Of a stretch of DNA of 8,247 nucleotides, positions 1 to 4,879 are shown one piece after another. The stretch covers positions 1 to 8,247 of the forward strand of contig JAATGD010000319.1 of the NCBI GenBank assembly GCA_015654965.1. The letters are read 5' to 3'. A program made the position numbers and the translations under genes. The notes under the pieces were generated by a model. The model did not search any database, was not told where the DNA came from, and saw nothing but the letters and a program-made list of their open reading frames with translations. Position 1 is the stretch's first letter. Each line of letters starts with the position of its first letter. This DNA comes from Hyphomicrobiales bacterium. GTDB taxonomy: Bacteria > Pseudomonadota > Alphaproteobacteria > Rhizobiales > Rhizobiaceae.

Positions 1-422
1 AGATGCACGGTCGAGCCATCGGACAGGTGAATGACGGGCATTTCATTATAGGCGGACATGACATCAGCCTGAAGCCGCATCGGACCGTCAAAAGCGATAA
101 ATGTGCCAATCCCCGCGCCGATCAGCGCAATAGCCAGAGCCGTATGGCCCAATCCTCGCTTATGAGTTTTCTTGGCCGCATGCCCGCTTGCTTTTTTGGC
201 AAATTCGATATCCTGCCTGAGTAGAATGCGGCTGTCGCCAAAGGTGCGAAAGGCTTTTTCAAAGGCGCGGTTGTGGCGCACATCTTTCTCGCGCCAGCGC
301 ATGCAGGCTTCAGCAATGGCGGAATCGTCCGGTTCGGCTTCCAGCCGCAACAACCAGTCGACCGCTATTTCGCGAATGCGCCTGTCTTCTTTAAGCGTGT
401 TCATTTCATGCGCCATGGTCAT
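1..422 (-). CDS. FecR-like anti-sigma factor / transmembrane sensor, 3' end outside window
   Basis: About 140 N-terminal residues are visible; the gene continues past the left edge. Residues ~18-55 fit the N-terminal DUF4880 domain of FecR proteins (VDWLLRLE, then MRWREKDVRHNRAFEKA). Residues ~91-111 form one hydrophobic membrane segment, and the periplasmic FecR domain begins at ~128 with LSDGSTVHL. Family knowledge: FecR holds a FecI-type sigma factor and releases it when a TonB-dependent outer-membrane receptor binds its ligand. The ATG at 420-422 overlaps the sigma gene's TGA (419-421) as ATGA, which indicates translational coupling. In-frame ATGs at 414-416 and 402-404 are alternatives; none has a strong ribosome site. 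A TonB-dependent receptor gene would be expected further left, but it cannot be seen here. Confidence 0.88.
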   Translation of the reverse strand, partial: MTMAHEMNTLKEDRRIREIAVDWLLRLEAEPDDSAIAEACMRWREKDVRHNRAFEKAFRTFGDSRILLRQDIEFAKKASGHAAKKTHKRGLGHTALAIALIGAGIGTFIAFDGPMRLQADVMSAYNEMPVIHLSDGSTVH

Positions 423-1006
423 GGATCAAGGCTGTCCAGCCGCTCCAGACAATGCAGCAGCGCCTTGCGCAAATGCCGGTCCACCATATTGCGCGATATG
501 TCAAAGCGGCAGGCAATCTCGTCAGGCGAAAGATTGCCGATACGACTGGCGATGAAAATGCGCCGCTGCTTGAGCGGCAATTCCAGAATGGCTTCACGCA
601 GGCAAGCGAGCCGTTGCGGGATGTCGAGGATCGTGTCGATATCGGTGCCGTTCCGGGCGATGACCTGTTCAGCCTCAATGCTGGAACCGGCAAAGAGGCA
701 CGCTTCCAGTTTTTCCCGGCGAAAACGGTCCAGCCCCAGATTGATTGCAGCCCGCATGAGAAAAGCGCGCAGGGATGTCTTGCCTTCAAGGCTGGTTTTG
801 TTGTCGCGCAACCGCACGTAAAGATCGTGCACTATATCCTGAACATTGGTGGACACATGTCCGCGGCGCTGCATGGTGCGGCACAAATCGTCATAATAGG
901 TGATCATGGCCGCATCGAGCAGCAGGCCGGTTTCACCATGGGGCGAGGGGCCTGCGTGCGCGGGCAGAACACGAAAATCGGAATCGAATTTGGCTGGCTT
1001 TGTCAC
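419..1006 (-). CDS. ECF (FecI-family) RNA polymerase sigma factor
   Basis: 195 residues from a GTG start. Sigma region 2 spans ~36-100 (VQDIVHDLYVRL, then LRAFLMRAAINLGLDRFRREK), which binds core polymerase and the -10 element. Region 4 spans ~138-187, with the helix-turn-helix LSPDEIACRFDISRNMVDRH for the -35 element. Members of this family direct transcription of iron or haem uptake receptor genes, under control of the FecR partner encoded immediately downstream. The first 33 residues are longer than usual for the family. The GTG has only a poor ribosome site, and a hairpin lies just before it, so an in-frame ATG at 905-907 (162 residues) may be the true start. The upstream palindrome at 1064-1084 suggests iron control. 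Confidence 0.9.
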   Translation of the reverse strand: MTKPAKFDSDFRVLPAHAGPSPHGETGLLLDAAMITYYDDLCRTMQRRGHVSTNVQDIVHDLYVRLRDNKTSLEGKTSLRAFLMRAAINLGLDRFRREKLEACLFAGSSIEAEQVIARNGTDIDTILDIPQRLACLREAILELPLKQRRIFIASRIGNLSPDEIACRFDISRNMVDRHLRKALLHCLERLDSLDP

Positions 1007-1009
1007 AGG

Positions 1010-1028
1010 AACACCGTTGATTGGTGTT
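1010..1028 (-). promoter_or_regulatory. Inverted repeat just upstream of the sigma factor GTG start
   Basis: AACACC (1010-1015) and GGTGTT (1023-1028) are perfect inverted arms around a 7-nt loop. In the sigma mRNA this hairpin would end three bases before the GTG at 1006 and would cover the place where a ribosome site should be. It may restrain translation from the GTG, or indicate that translation starts at the internal ATG (907). The function is inferred. Confidence 0.35.
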
Positions 1029-1058
1029 GCTCATAGCGCCTTGATCACTGTTAGGCAA

Positions 1059-1087
1059 TTTATATATGACTTGTTTGGTCATATTAA
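1059..1087 (-). promoter_or_regulatory. Candidate sigma70-type promoter of the sigma factor/fecR operon
   Basis: Read on the minus strand, TTAATA (1082-1087) is followed by a 17-base spacer and TATAAA (1059-1064). The distance to the GTG at 1006 is about 50 bases. The -35 hexamer is weak, the -10 is good. The spacer is filled by the palindrome described separately, so a bound repressor would block polymerase. Confidence 0.45.
1064..1084. promoter_or_regulatory. 21-bp palindromic operator, fits iron-responsive operator (TGA-N9-TCA)
   Basis: ATATGAC (1064-1070), a 7-base spacer and GTCATAT (1078-1084) form a perfect inverted repeat. Its inner part reads TGA-N9-TCA (1067-1081), the form reported for the RirA-type iron-responsive operator of rhizobia. 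It lies between two divergent iron-uptake-type genes and within a candidate promoter of the sigma gene. Iron-dependent repression is inferred from motif and context. A Fur/Mur-type or other regulator could use the same palindrome. Confidence 0.5.
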
Positions 1088-1113
1088 TTGGTGGTAAAGC
1101 GGCTCTCGCTTTT

Positions 1114-1150
1114 CCACGACATGCTTTCGGTCGTGGCATGTATTTACATG
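1114..1150 (+). repeat. Adjacent stem-loop and short palindrome in the leader of the TonB-like gene
   Basis: CCACGAC (1114-1120) pairs with GTCGTGG (1130-1136) around a 9-nt loop. It is followed at once by CATGTA (1137-1142), TT, TACATG (1145-1150). No T-tract follows on either strand, so a terminator is unlikely. These could be leader structures or a second operator; no function can be assigned. Confidence 0.35.
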
Positions 1151-1251
1151 GCCGGATAACAGGATATGACAAAAGTGGGGCAGGAAGCATTGTCCCGCCT
1201 GATGATATTGCCAGAATATTCCGAATGATCAGCAATCTGAGGACGATGAGC

Positions 1252-1746
1252 ATGCCAAGCCGCAATAATTTCCGCCCGATCATGATGCTCGGTTCTGCGC
1301 TTTGGGCGGCCACATTGGCCGTGCCATCGTTTGCACAGACCAATGCAGGCGCTGCGGCTGAAACATCGCCGTCTGAAACCGTTGAAACTCCCGCTGTCAC
1401 CAATCAGGCAGAATGGCAGGCGGCAGTCACGCGCATCCTGCAACGCTATGGCGCTATCTTGTCACGCGAACTTCGCCCTCTTGAACTTGATGGGGTCTTC
1501 AAGCCCAGAATCAGTTTTTACCTTTCGCCGGATGGCACGGTTTCCAATGTCGAATTGATCGAAAGCTCGGGCGATGATCTGGTCGATGCAGCAGCCTTGA
1601 AGGTTCCGACTGCGGGCGCGGCGTTTCCGCCATTTACGTCGGATATGGCAAGCGACAAGCCTAAAAGGCTTGTCGCTCCCTTTGAATTGCGTTTTCAAAA
1701 GCCCAAGCCGGAAACGCCTGAACCCGCCCCGCAAGCAAAGCCATAG
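1252..1746 (+). CDS. Exported TonB C-terminal-domain family protein
   Basis: 164 residues. The start at ATG 1252 is chosen because GAGGA at 1239-1243 lies 8 bases upstream; the ATG at 1246 is too close to it. A Sec signal peptide is visible (hydrophobic ~9-25, SFA|Q cleavage after residue 28). Residues ~65-148 match the TonB C-terminal fold: RISFYLSPDGTVSNVELIES, then SGDDLVDAAAL, FPPF and VAPFELRF. Canonical TonB has a retained N-terminal anchor and a proline-rich linker before this domain. Here the proline-rich stretch (PKPETPEPAPQAKP) comes after it, at the very C-terminus. TonB passes energy to outer-membrane receptors, and the divergent FecI/FecR genes fit an iron-uptake context. Because the anchor looks cleavable, this may be a periplasmic accessory rather than an energy transducer. 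Confidence 0.82.
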   Translation: MPSRNNFRPIMMLGSALWAATLAVPSFAQTNAGAAAETSPSETVETPAVTNQAEWQAAVTRILQRYGAILSRELRPLELDGVFKPRISFYLSPDGTVSNVELIESSGDDLVDAAALKVPTAGAAFPPFTSDMASDKPKRLVAPFELRFQKPKPETPEPAPQAKP

Positions 1747-1769
1747 GCTGATTGAGAGTTTGATAGCGA

Positions 1770-1798
1770 CCTTGCTGGCGCATGCAGGCGCCACAAGG
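1770..1798 (+). terminator. Strong stem-loop after the TonB-like gene, no U-tract
   Basis: CCTTG and TGGCGC (1770-1774 and 1776-1781, with one bulged C) pair with GCGCCACAAGG (1788-1798) around a 6-nt loop, 24 bases after the stop codon. The sequence after the stem is not T-rich, so this is at best a non-canonical 3' end or RNA-stabilising structure. The rest of 1799-1914 shows no gene. Confidence 0.35.
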
Positions 1799-1885
1799 CA
1801 ATTCGGGCTATGCGCTACCGCCAGCCGCACAGGCTAAAACCTTGCAGCATATCCGAAACCTGACTGTTTCAAAGCTAGAAGGAAG

Positions 1886-1905
1886 AAAAAATCCGGTTAT
1901 TTTTC
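1886..1905 (-). terminator. Possible displaced original terminator of tRNA-Val
   Basis: On the minus strand AAAAAT, a 6-base loop and ATTTTT (1887-1904) form a weak stem ending in a T-run. It starts 11 bases outward of the left attachment repeat, where the sequence downstream of tRNA-Val would have lain before the element inserted. The stem is AT-only, so confidence is modest. Confidence 0.35.
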
Positions 1906-1914
1906 AAGGGGATA

Positions 1915-1933
1915 AATGGTGGCGATGAGAGAC
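1915..1933. repeat. Left attachment site: near-copy of tRNA-Val 3' end
   Basis: The 19 bases match 7102-7121 at the 3' end of tRNA-Val, with one missing G as the only difference: AATGGT then GGCGATGAGAGAC here, AATGGTG then GGCGATGAGAGAC there. The site also carries short inverted arms ATGGT (1916-1920) and ACCAT (1932-1936), as tyrosine-recombinase core sites often do. It marks the far end of the element. The lost base fits decay of a copy no longer under tRNA selection. Confidence 0.75.
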
Positions 1934-1946
1934 CATAACCCGTTTT

Positions 1947-2300
1947 CTAAGATTTTGTTTTTATTGGCTTATTCTTGATTGATCCCTCACCTGATTTACG
2001 GGTGAGGGGGGGTATGTTCTGGATTTGATCGGCAACAATACGGCTTGCCTCTATCCCCAGACGATGCCGGTCAACTCCCTTTGTGTAGATTTCAGCAGTC
2101 GCAATATTGGTCCATCCATATTGCGCAAGAAGTTGATGGGTGGCCGCTCCATCCTCAGCTGCGAGAGTGGCGCCAGCTTTCGCAAGCCATGCGCAGATTT
2201 AGTGATGCCTGCCGAATTGCAGGCCTCGCGGAACCAGTTCCCAAAACTCTCCTTGACGAACGGCTTGCCGGGTGCGCTTTCGACCAGATGTAACCCTTTG
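1947..2300 (-). pseudogene. Frameshifted C-terminal remnant of a second tyrosine recombinase
   Basis: Read on the minus strand, homology starts near 2300 with HLVESAPGKPFVKESFGNWF and reaches the catalytic HGLRK motif (about 2180-2200). The frame then breaks: one base is missing after the AAA of the HGLRK lysine codon. In the next frame the protein resumes as AGATLAAEDGAATHQLLAQYGW and continues to AEIYTKGVDR, which holds the nucleophilic tyrosine, ending at TAG 1947. The N-terminal DNA-binding part and the first catalytic arginine are gone. Its sequence style (GHLRK-A-GAT, Q-L-A-GWT) differs from the intact integrase at 5452-7011, so it comes from another element or an older integration, not a duplication. 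Confidence 0.8.
1984..2008. repeat. GC-rich inverted repeat inside the integrase remnant
   Basis: CCCTCACC (1984-1991) and GGTGAGGG (2001-2008) are perfect 8-bp arms with a 9-nt loop, near the 3' end of the broken integrase. No T-run follows on either strand, so I do not call it a terminator. Confidence 0.4.
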
Positions 2301-2435
2301 CGTGGCGTTCCGGGTATCCGCCTCAATAACAGGACCGGAAAGGGAATTCGCGTAAGCCAAGAAATCCCCATAGCTCAAGGTGTCATGGGTATATGTTGCG
2401 GCGGGTGCCGGGGTCGTGTTATTTTCAATCGTCAT
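2199..2435 (-). CDS. Small phage-type protein, C-terminus replaced at a recombination junction
   Basis: 78 residues as read. The start is well supported: AGGAG lies 8 bases before the ATG at 2433-2435. Residues 1 to about 46 (MTIENNTTPAPAATYTHDTL to roughly RNATQ) look like an authentic short acidic, Thr/Ala-rich protein, but I do not recognise a family. From about residue 47 the frame runs through the integrase remnant, which is coded in a different frame, so the tail (RKRTRQAVRQGEF...) is an artefact of fusion. The junction is near 2295-2305. The gene is therefore probably a 3'-truncated phage hypothetical, and its product may be unstable. Confidence 0.5.
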   Translation of the reverse strand: MTIENNTTPAPAATYTHDTLSYGDFLAYANSLSGPVIEADTRNATQRVTSGRKRTRQAVRQGEFWELVPRGLQFGRHH

Positions 2436-2527
2436 CGCGATTACTCCTGTGGTTGCGATGTTTCAGGACTGCGGGACGGCGAAGCTCTGCGACCAAACTT
2501 CGCTTTGCCGTTCCCTTTCTGGAGGGG

Positions 2528-3004
2528 CTATTCGCCCGCTACTTCCATCGGAAGAAACTCGTATCGGTTCTTCCGGTGAAACTGTTTTTTCAGGCGATCC
2601 AACTCGACTAGGTATTTTTCCGCCGCTTCTTTAAGCGCCGGAGTGGCGAGGTCTGCCGTCTCAATTTCGCGAATACGCGCCTCAAGCAATGCGACCTTGT
2701 ATTCGTTAATCAGGCCGGTCAGGGTGGCGATTGCCATGATTGCCCCGTTGTGATCGTTCCCGATTATATCAATGCACTGGTTAAGTGCGCCGTCCTTTTT
2801 GATCCAGTTATCAACCGGGCGAAGGGCGCTAAGGTCCAAAAGCCCCATGGCTGTTTCAAATGCTTCTTCCCGGTAGGGATCGGAATAGATGTATTCTGCG
2901 AAGCTGCTATCGGACGCCAGTTGAACCGGGGCAGATGCGGATTGCGCCTGCGCCTTCTTCCGCTCGCGGTATCGCCGTTGCTTCTCTGCGTTACTCTTTG
3001 CCAT
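2528..3004 (-). CDS. Phage-type hypothetical protein with basic N-terminal helix and C-terminal coiled coil
   Basis: 158 residues; no family recognised with certainty. The N-terminus (NAEKQRRYRERKKAQAQ, residues 5-21) is a highly basic helix of a kind seen at the start of many small phage and plasmid proteins and suggests nucleic-acid contact. Residues ~33-75 are acidic and aromatic. Residues ~88-145 read as long amphipathic helices rich in E, K and L, a likely coiled coil, ending in RKNRYEFLPMEVAGE. AGGG at 3012-3015 lies 7 bases before the ATG and sits in the loop region of a small hairpin. It could be a packaging-related or regulatory protein; this is speculation. Confidence 0.65.
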   Translation of the reverse strand: MAKSNAEKQRRYRERKKAQAQSASAPVQLASDSSFAEYIYSDPYREEAFETAMGLLDLSALRPVDNWIKKDGALNQCIDIIGNDHNGAIMAIATLTGLINEYKVALLEARIREIETADLATPALKEAAEKYLVELDRLKKQFHRKNRYEFLPMEVAGE

Positions 3005-3007
3005 ATC

Positions 3008-3022
3008 GTTACCCTGTGTAAC
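3008..3022 (-). promoter_or_regulatory. Inverted repeat overlapping the ribosome site of the 158-residue gene
   Basis: GTTAC (3008-3012) and GTAAC (3018-3022) flank a 5-nt loop; the ribosome site AGGG (3012-3015) is inside this structure. A further GTTAC copy lies at 3052-3056. It could be an operator or a translational hairpin; the arms are short. Confidence 0.3.
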
Positions 3023-3059
3023 TATCTTAGCTGGGTTATGATTGCATTTGAGTTACAAG

Positions 3060-3266
3060 TCAAGCCCTTTTTTGAACCGGGCGATTCTCATTCGGCCCGG
3101 TGAACGCATAAGCAGGCCAAGCGCCAAGTTCGCCCACGGCTTCAATGATACGCGTGCGCAAATCGTCGGGCGCTGCCGGATCGAACGTCCGGGCGATATT
3201 CTCAAGCTGGTCAATGACGGCTTCGTAAGTATGGGAATGAAAATAGTGGTCTGTCACTTCGGTCAT
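3060..3266 (-). CDS. Small hypothetical protein, phage-type
   Basis: 68 residues, not recognised. The start is supported by GAGG five bases upstream of the ATG at 3264-3266. The protein is acidic and mostly helical (TYEAVIDQLENIARTFD, then DDLRTRIIEAVGELGAWPAY). It has no signal peptide, membrane segment or cysteines. The neighbours are a terminator and palindrome upstream and the basic-helix gene 55 bases downstream on the same strand. The three small genes 3060-3266, 2528-3004 and 2199-2435 probably form one transcript starting in 3267-3384. Confidence 0.6.
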   Translation of the reverse strand: MTEVTDHYFHSHTYEAVIDQLENIARTFDPAAPDDLRTRIIEAVGELGAWPAYAFTGPNENRPVQKRA

Positions 3267-3358
3267 GGTTTCCTCAATGGGTGATTTGCGAGGGCAAGCA
3301 TGACATGCGAAGAATCGCTGTGCAAGATAAATAATCCTTGCTAATCAATAAGTTAGAT

Positions 3359-3376
3359 TAAGTAAGCACTTACTTA
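3359..3376. promoter_or_regulatory. Perfect 8-bp-arm palindrome, operator-like
   Basis: TAAGTAAG (3359-3366), CA, CTTACTTA (3369-3376). It lies in the AT-rich space between the terminator of the portal gene and the start of the 68-residue gene, where a promoter and repressor site for the small-gene operon would be expected. The regulator is unknown. No clear -35/-10 pair could be fixed. Confidence 0.4.
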
Positions 3377-3384
3377 TCTTTAGG

Positions 3385-3429
3385 AAAAATTAAGCCCCAT
3401 ACCGCGACGGGATGCGATACGGGGCTTAA
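3385..3429 (-). terminator. Rho-independent terminator after the portal gene
   Basis: On the minus strand TTAAGCCCC (from 3421-3429) pairs with GGGGCTTAA (from 3390-3398) over 9 bp around a 22-nt loop that can pair further inside. It is followed by five Ts (3385-3389) and begins 5 bases after the TAG stop. It ends the portal transcript and separates it from the small-gene cluster. Confidence 0.85.
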
Positions 3430-3433
3430 CTTA

Positions 3434-4798
3434 CTAACCAAGGATGCCAGCCGGAACGCCAATAACGGCTGACAATTCATTTATAACGGGATCGCGCCGG
3501 GACCGCATACGATTGTTGAAAAAATTCATGCCGGGCAAGGAGGATATAGGCGGGCATGCGGGTTCCTTATCCGGCCCGTTCTTGGCGGGGCCGGTCGTGG
3601 TCGTGGTGATGTAGGGATTTGCAAGCTCGTCGCCGCCTTCGATTGCCGGAAGATTCTCGCGGGCGCGGACTTCATTCGGCGTATAGACGCGGGCGGCAAT
3701 CAGCTTCGTGTAAATGTCGGCGCGGCCTGCGGCGTCTGCGCGCTCAAGGTCTGCCGTGACAAATTCAAAATAATGGTTGTCGCGCTCGTCTTCGGACAAC
3801 AACACCATGGCGTAAGCGTCTTGCCAGCGGTCCAGCCAAGGGCGAAGGCACATTTGCAGGAAGCTTGCGCCCATCTGTTCGGCGTTGCTCCACGTGGCAC
3901 GGTCTAGCTGATAAAGAAGATGCGGCGGAACGCCAAAGACGCGAGCAACTTCATTGATCTGCTCAAGGCGGTTTTCAAGAAACTGCGCGTCGGTAGAGGT
4001 CATGGCGGGCTGTTCGTATTTCCAGCCTGCATCCATAACCAAGGGATCGCCCTTGCTGCCGTTCTGCCAATTGCGGAATGAAGCCAAAATATTGGCTACG
4101 GTCTTTGCGCCCGCTTCATTTCCCTGCGATTTCTCATTGGTGATTATGCCGGAAGGGCGAGCGCCAGAGCTAAAAAACTGTGCGCCGTGGCGTTCAAGGA
4201 TCGCCGCAAGGCCAATTGCTTCCTTGCCAAATTCAATAGGCGACGTGCCGAGGAAAGACGGGACGTGAAGAATTTCAGTGTGGGGATATTCGCGGGAACC
4301 GCCCTTTTCCGACACTCGGTAAACAGGCGCGCCGGTATATTCGTCCTCAAGGATTGAGACGGTGCCGGGTTTCAGGCGATGAAGCTCAAACGGTCTGCCA
4401 TCATCGAAACGAACGACTTTCGCGAAACCGTTTCCGTGAACTAAGGCGTCGGCAGTCAGGACTTCGCGAAGCTTGCCCGCGCCGATCCATTCGTTCGCCC
4501 ATTTGTGTGCAAGGCGATACGACGAATGGTCCTTGGCCGCTTCCTTACCCTCATCGGTTTCCCGATAAACCTTGCAAGGCAACGACCCAATAGTTTCAGA
4601 GATAAGGCGAACGGCTTGCAGGACGGCAGGAACATAAAGCGCATTCGTGCCGCTCATGTTTACGCCTGAATAAGTAGGGCGAATGCCGAATATTCCGGCG
4701 AGGGAAGGATCGGAGGTCGAATACGCCTTTCGATCCTTCACAATACCAAAGGCCTTAACTACGCGGCCAAACTCTTTACGCAACAAAACTGAATCCAC
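3434..4798 (-). CDS. HK97-family phage portal protein
   Basis: 454 residues, slightly longer than usual for the family. Family features: STSDPSLAGIFGIRPTYSGV (27-46), TNALYVPAVLQAVRLISETI with GSLP and VYRE (51-80), the LVHGNGFAKVVR segment (119-130), PGTVSILEDEYTGAPVY (144-160), VARVFGVPPHLLYQ (284-297) and the helix WSNAEQMGASFLQMCLRPWL (303-322). Portal proteins form the dodecameric ring at the capsid vertex through which DNA is packaged. No terminase precedes it and no protease or capsid gene follows. The GTG start lies inside a 9-bp inverted repeat and has no ribosome site; no ATG exists upstream before the stop at 4826-4828, so the 5' end may be a recombination scar. The last ~42 residues do not look like a portal tail. 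Confidence 0.88.
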   Translation of the reverse strand: MDSVLLRKEFGRVVKAFGIVKDRKAYSTSDPSLAGIFGIRPTYSGVNMSGTNALYVPAVLQAVRLISETIGSLPCKVYRETDEGKEAAKDHSSYRLAHKWANEWIGAGKLREVLTADALVHGNGFAKVVRFDDGRPFELHRLKPGTVSILEDEYTGAPVYRVSEKGGSREYPHTEILHVPSFLGTSPIEFGKEAIGLAAILERHGAQFFSSGARPSGIITNEKSQGNEAGAKTVANILASFRNWQNGSKGDPLVMDAGWKYEQPAMTSTDAQFLENRLEQINEVARVFGVPPHLLYQLDRATWSNAEQMGASFLQMCLRPWLDRWQDAYAMVLLSEDERDNHYFEFVTADLERADAAGRADIYTKLIAARVYTPNEVRARENLPAIEGGDELANPYITTTTTGPAKNGPDKEPACPPISSLPGMNFFNNRMRSRRDPVINELSAVIGVPAGILG

Positions 4799-4851
4799 GC
4801 CAGATTTAACTTGACGTGGATTCTCTCATATCGAGAATCAGATGTGAATCC
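4791..4851 (-). promoter_or_regulatory. Cluster of mutually exclusive inverted repeats over the portal start
   Basis: GAATCCACG (4791-4799) pairs perfectly with CGTGGATTC (4815-4823). The second arm overlaps GATTCTC (4819-4825), which pairs with GAGAATC (4833-4839), and GGATTC (4818-4823), which can pair with GAATCC (4846-4851). The three pairings exclude each other. On the minus strand the 9-bp hairpin is followed by AGTTTTG, so it could act as a weak terminator of the gene at 4880-5437 or an attenuator of the portal gene. Confidence 0.45.
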
Positions 4852-4879
4852 CAAAAGTGAAAATTTTCCTTTAATAGGA

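Noticed and set aside
273..1036. Long plus-strand open frames opposite the sigma factor and FecR genes
   Set aside because: The minus-strand frames encode clear sigma region 2/4 and FecR motifs; the plus-strand readings are basic, low-complexity shadows without ribosome sites.
1066..1251. Longer N-terminus for the TonB-like protein from ATG 1066
   Set aside because: It would overlap the operator and leader hairpins and place the signal peptide internally; ATG 1252 has a well-spaced GAGGA.
1747..1914. Structured ncRNA gene after the TonB-like gene
   Set aside because: Several stems can be drawn (1770-1798, 1774-1780 with 1819-1825) but they conflict, and no promoter or terminator pair frames them.
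2476..2511. Hairpin ACGGCGAAGC/GCTTTGCCGT as a terminator of the 158-residue gene
   Set aside because: The stem has a mismatch and a 16-nt loop, and no T-run follows on the minus strand.
2025..2579. 184-residue plus-strand open frame
   Set aside because: It lies opposite the integrase remnant and the truncated phage gene, both recognisable or with a good ribosome site; its own product shows no domain.
2750..3103. 117-residue plus-strand open frame
   Set aside because: Antisense to a gene with a proper ribosome site and coherent helical composition; no support of its own.
3954..4268. Plus-strand open frame within the portal gene
   Set aside because: Pure shadow of a recognised portal coding region.
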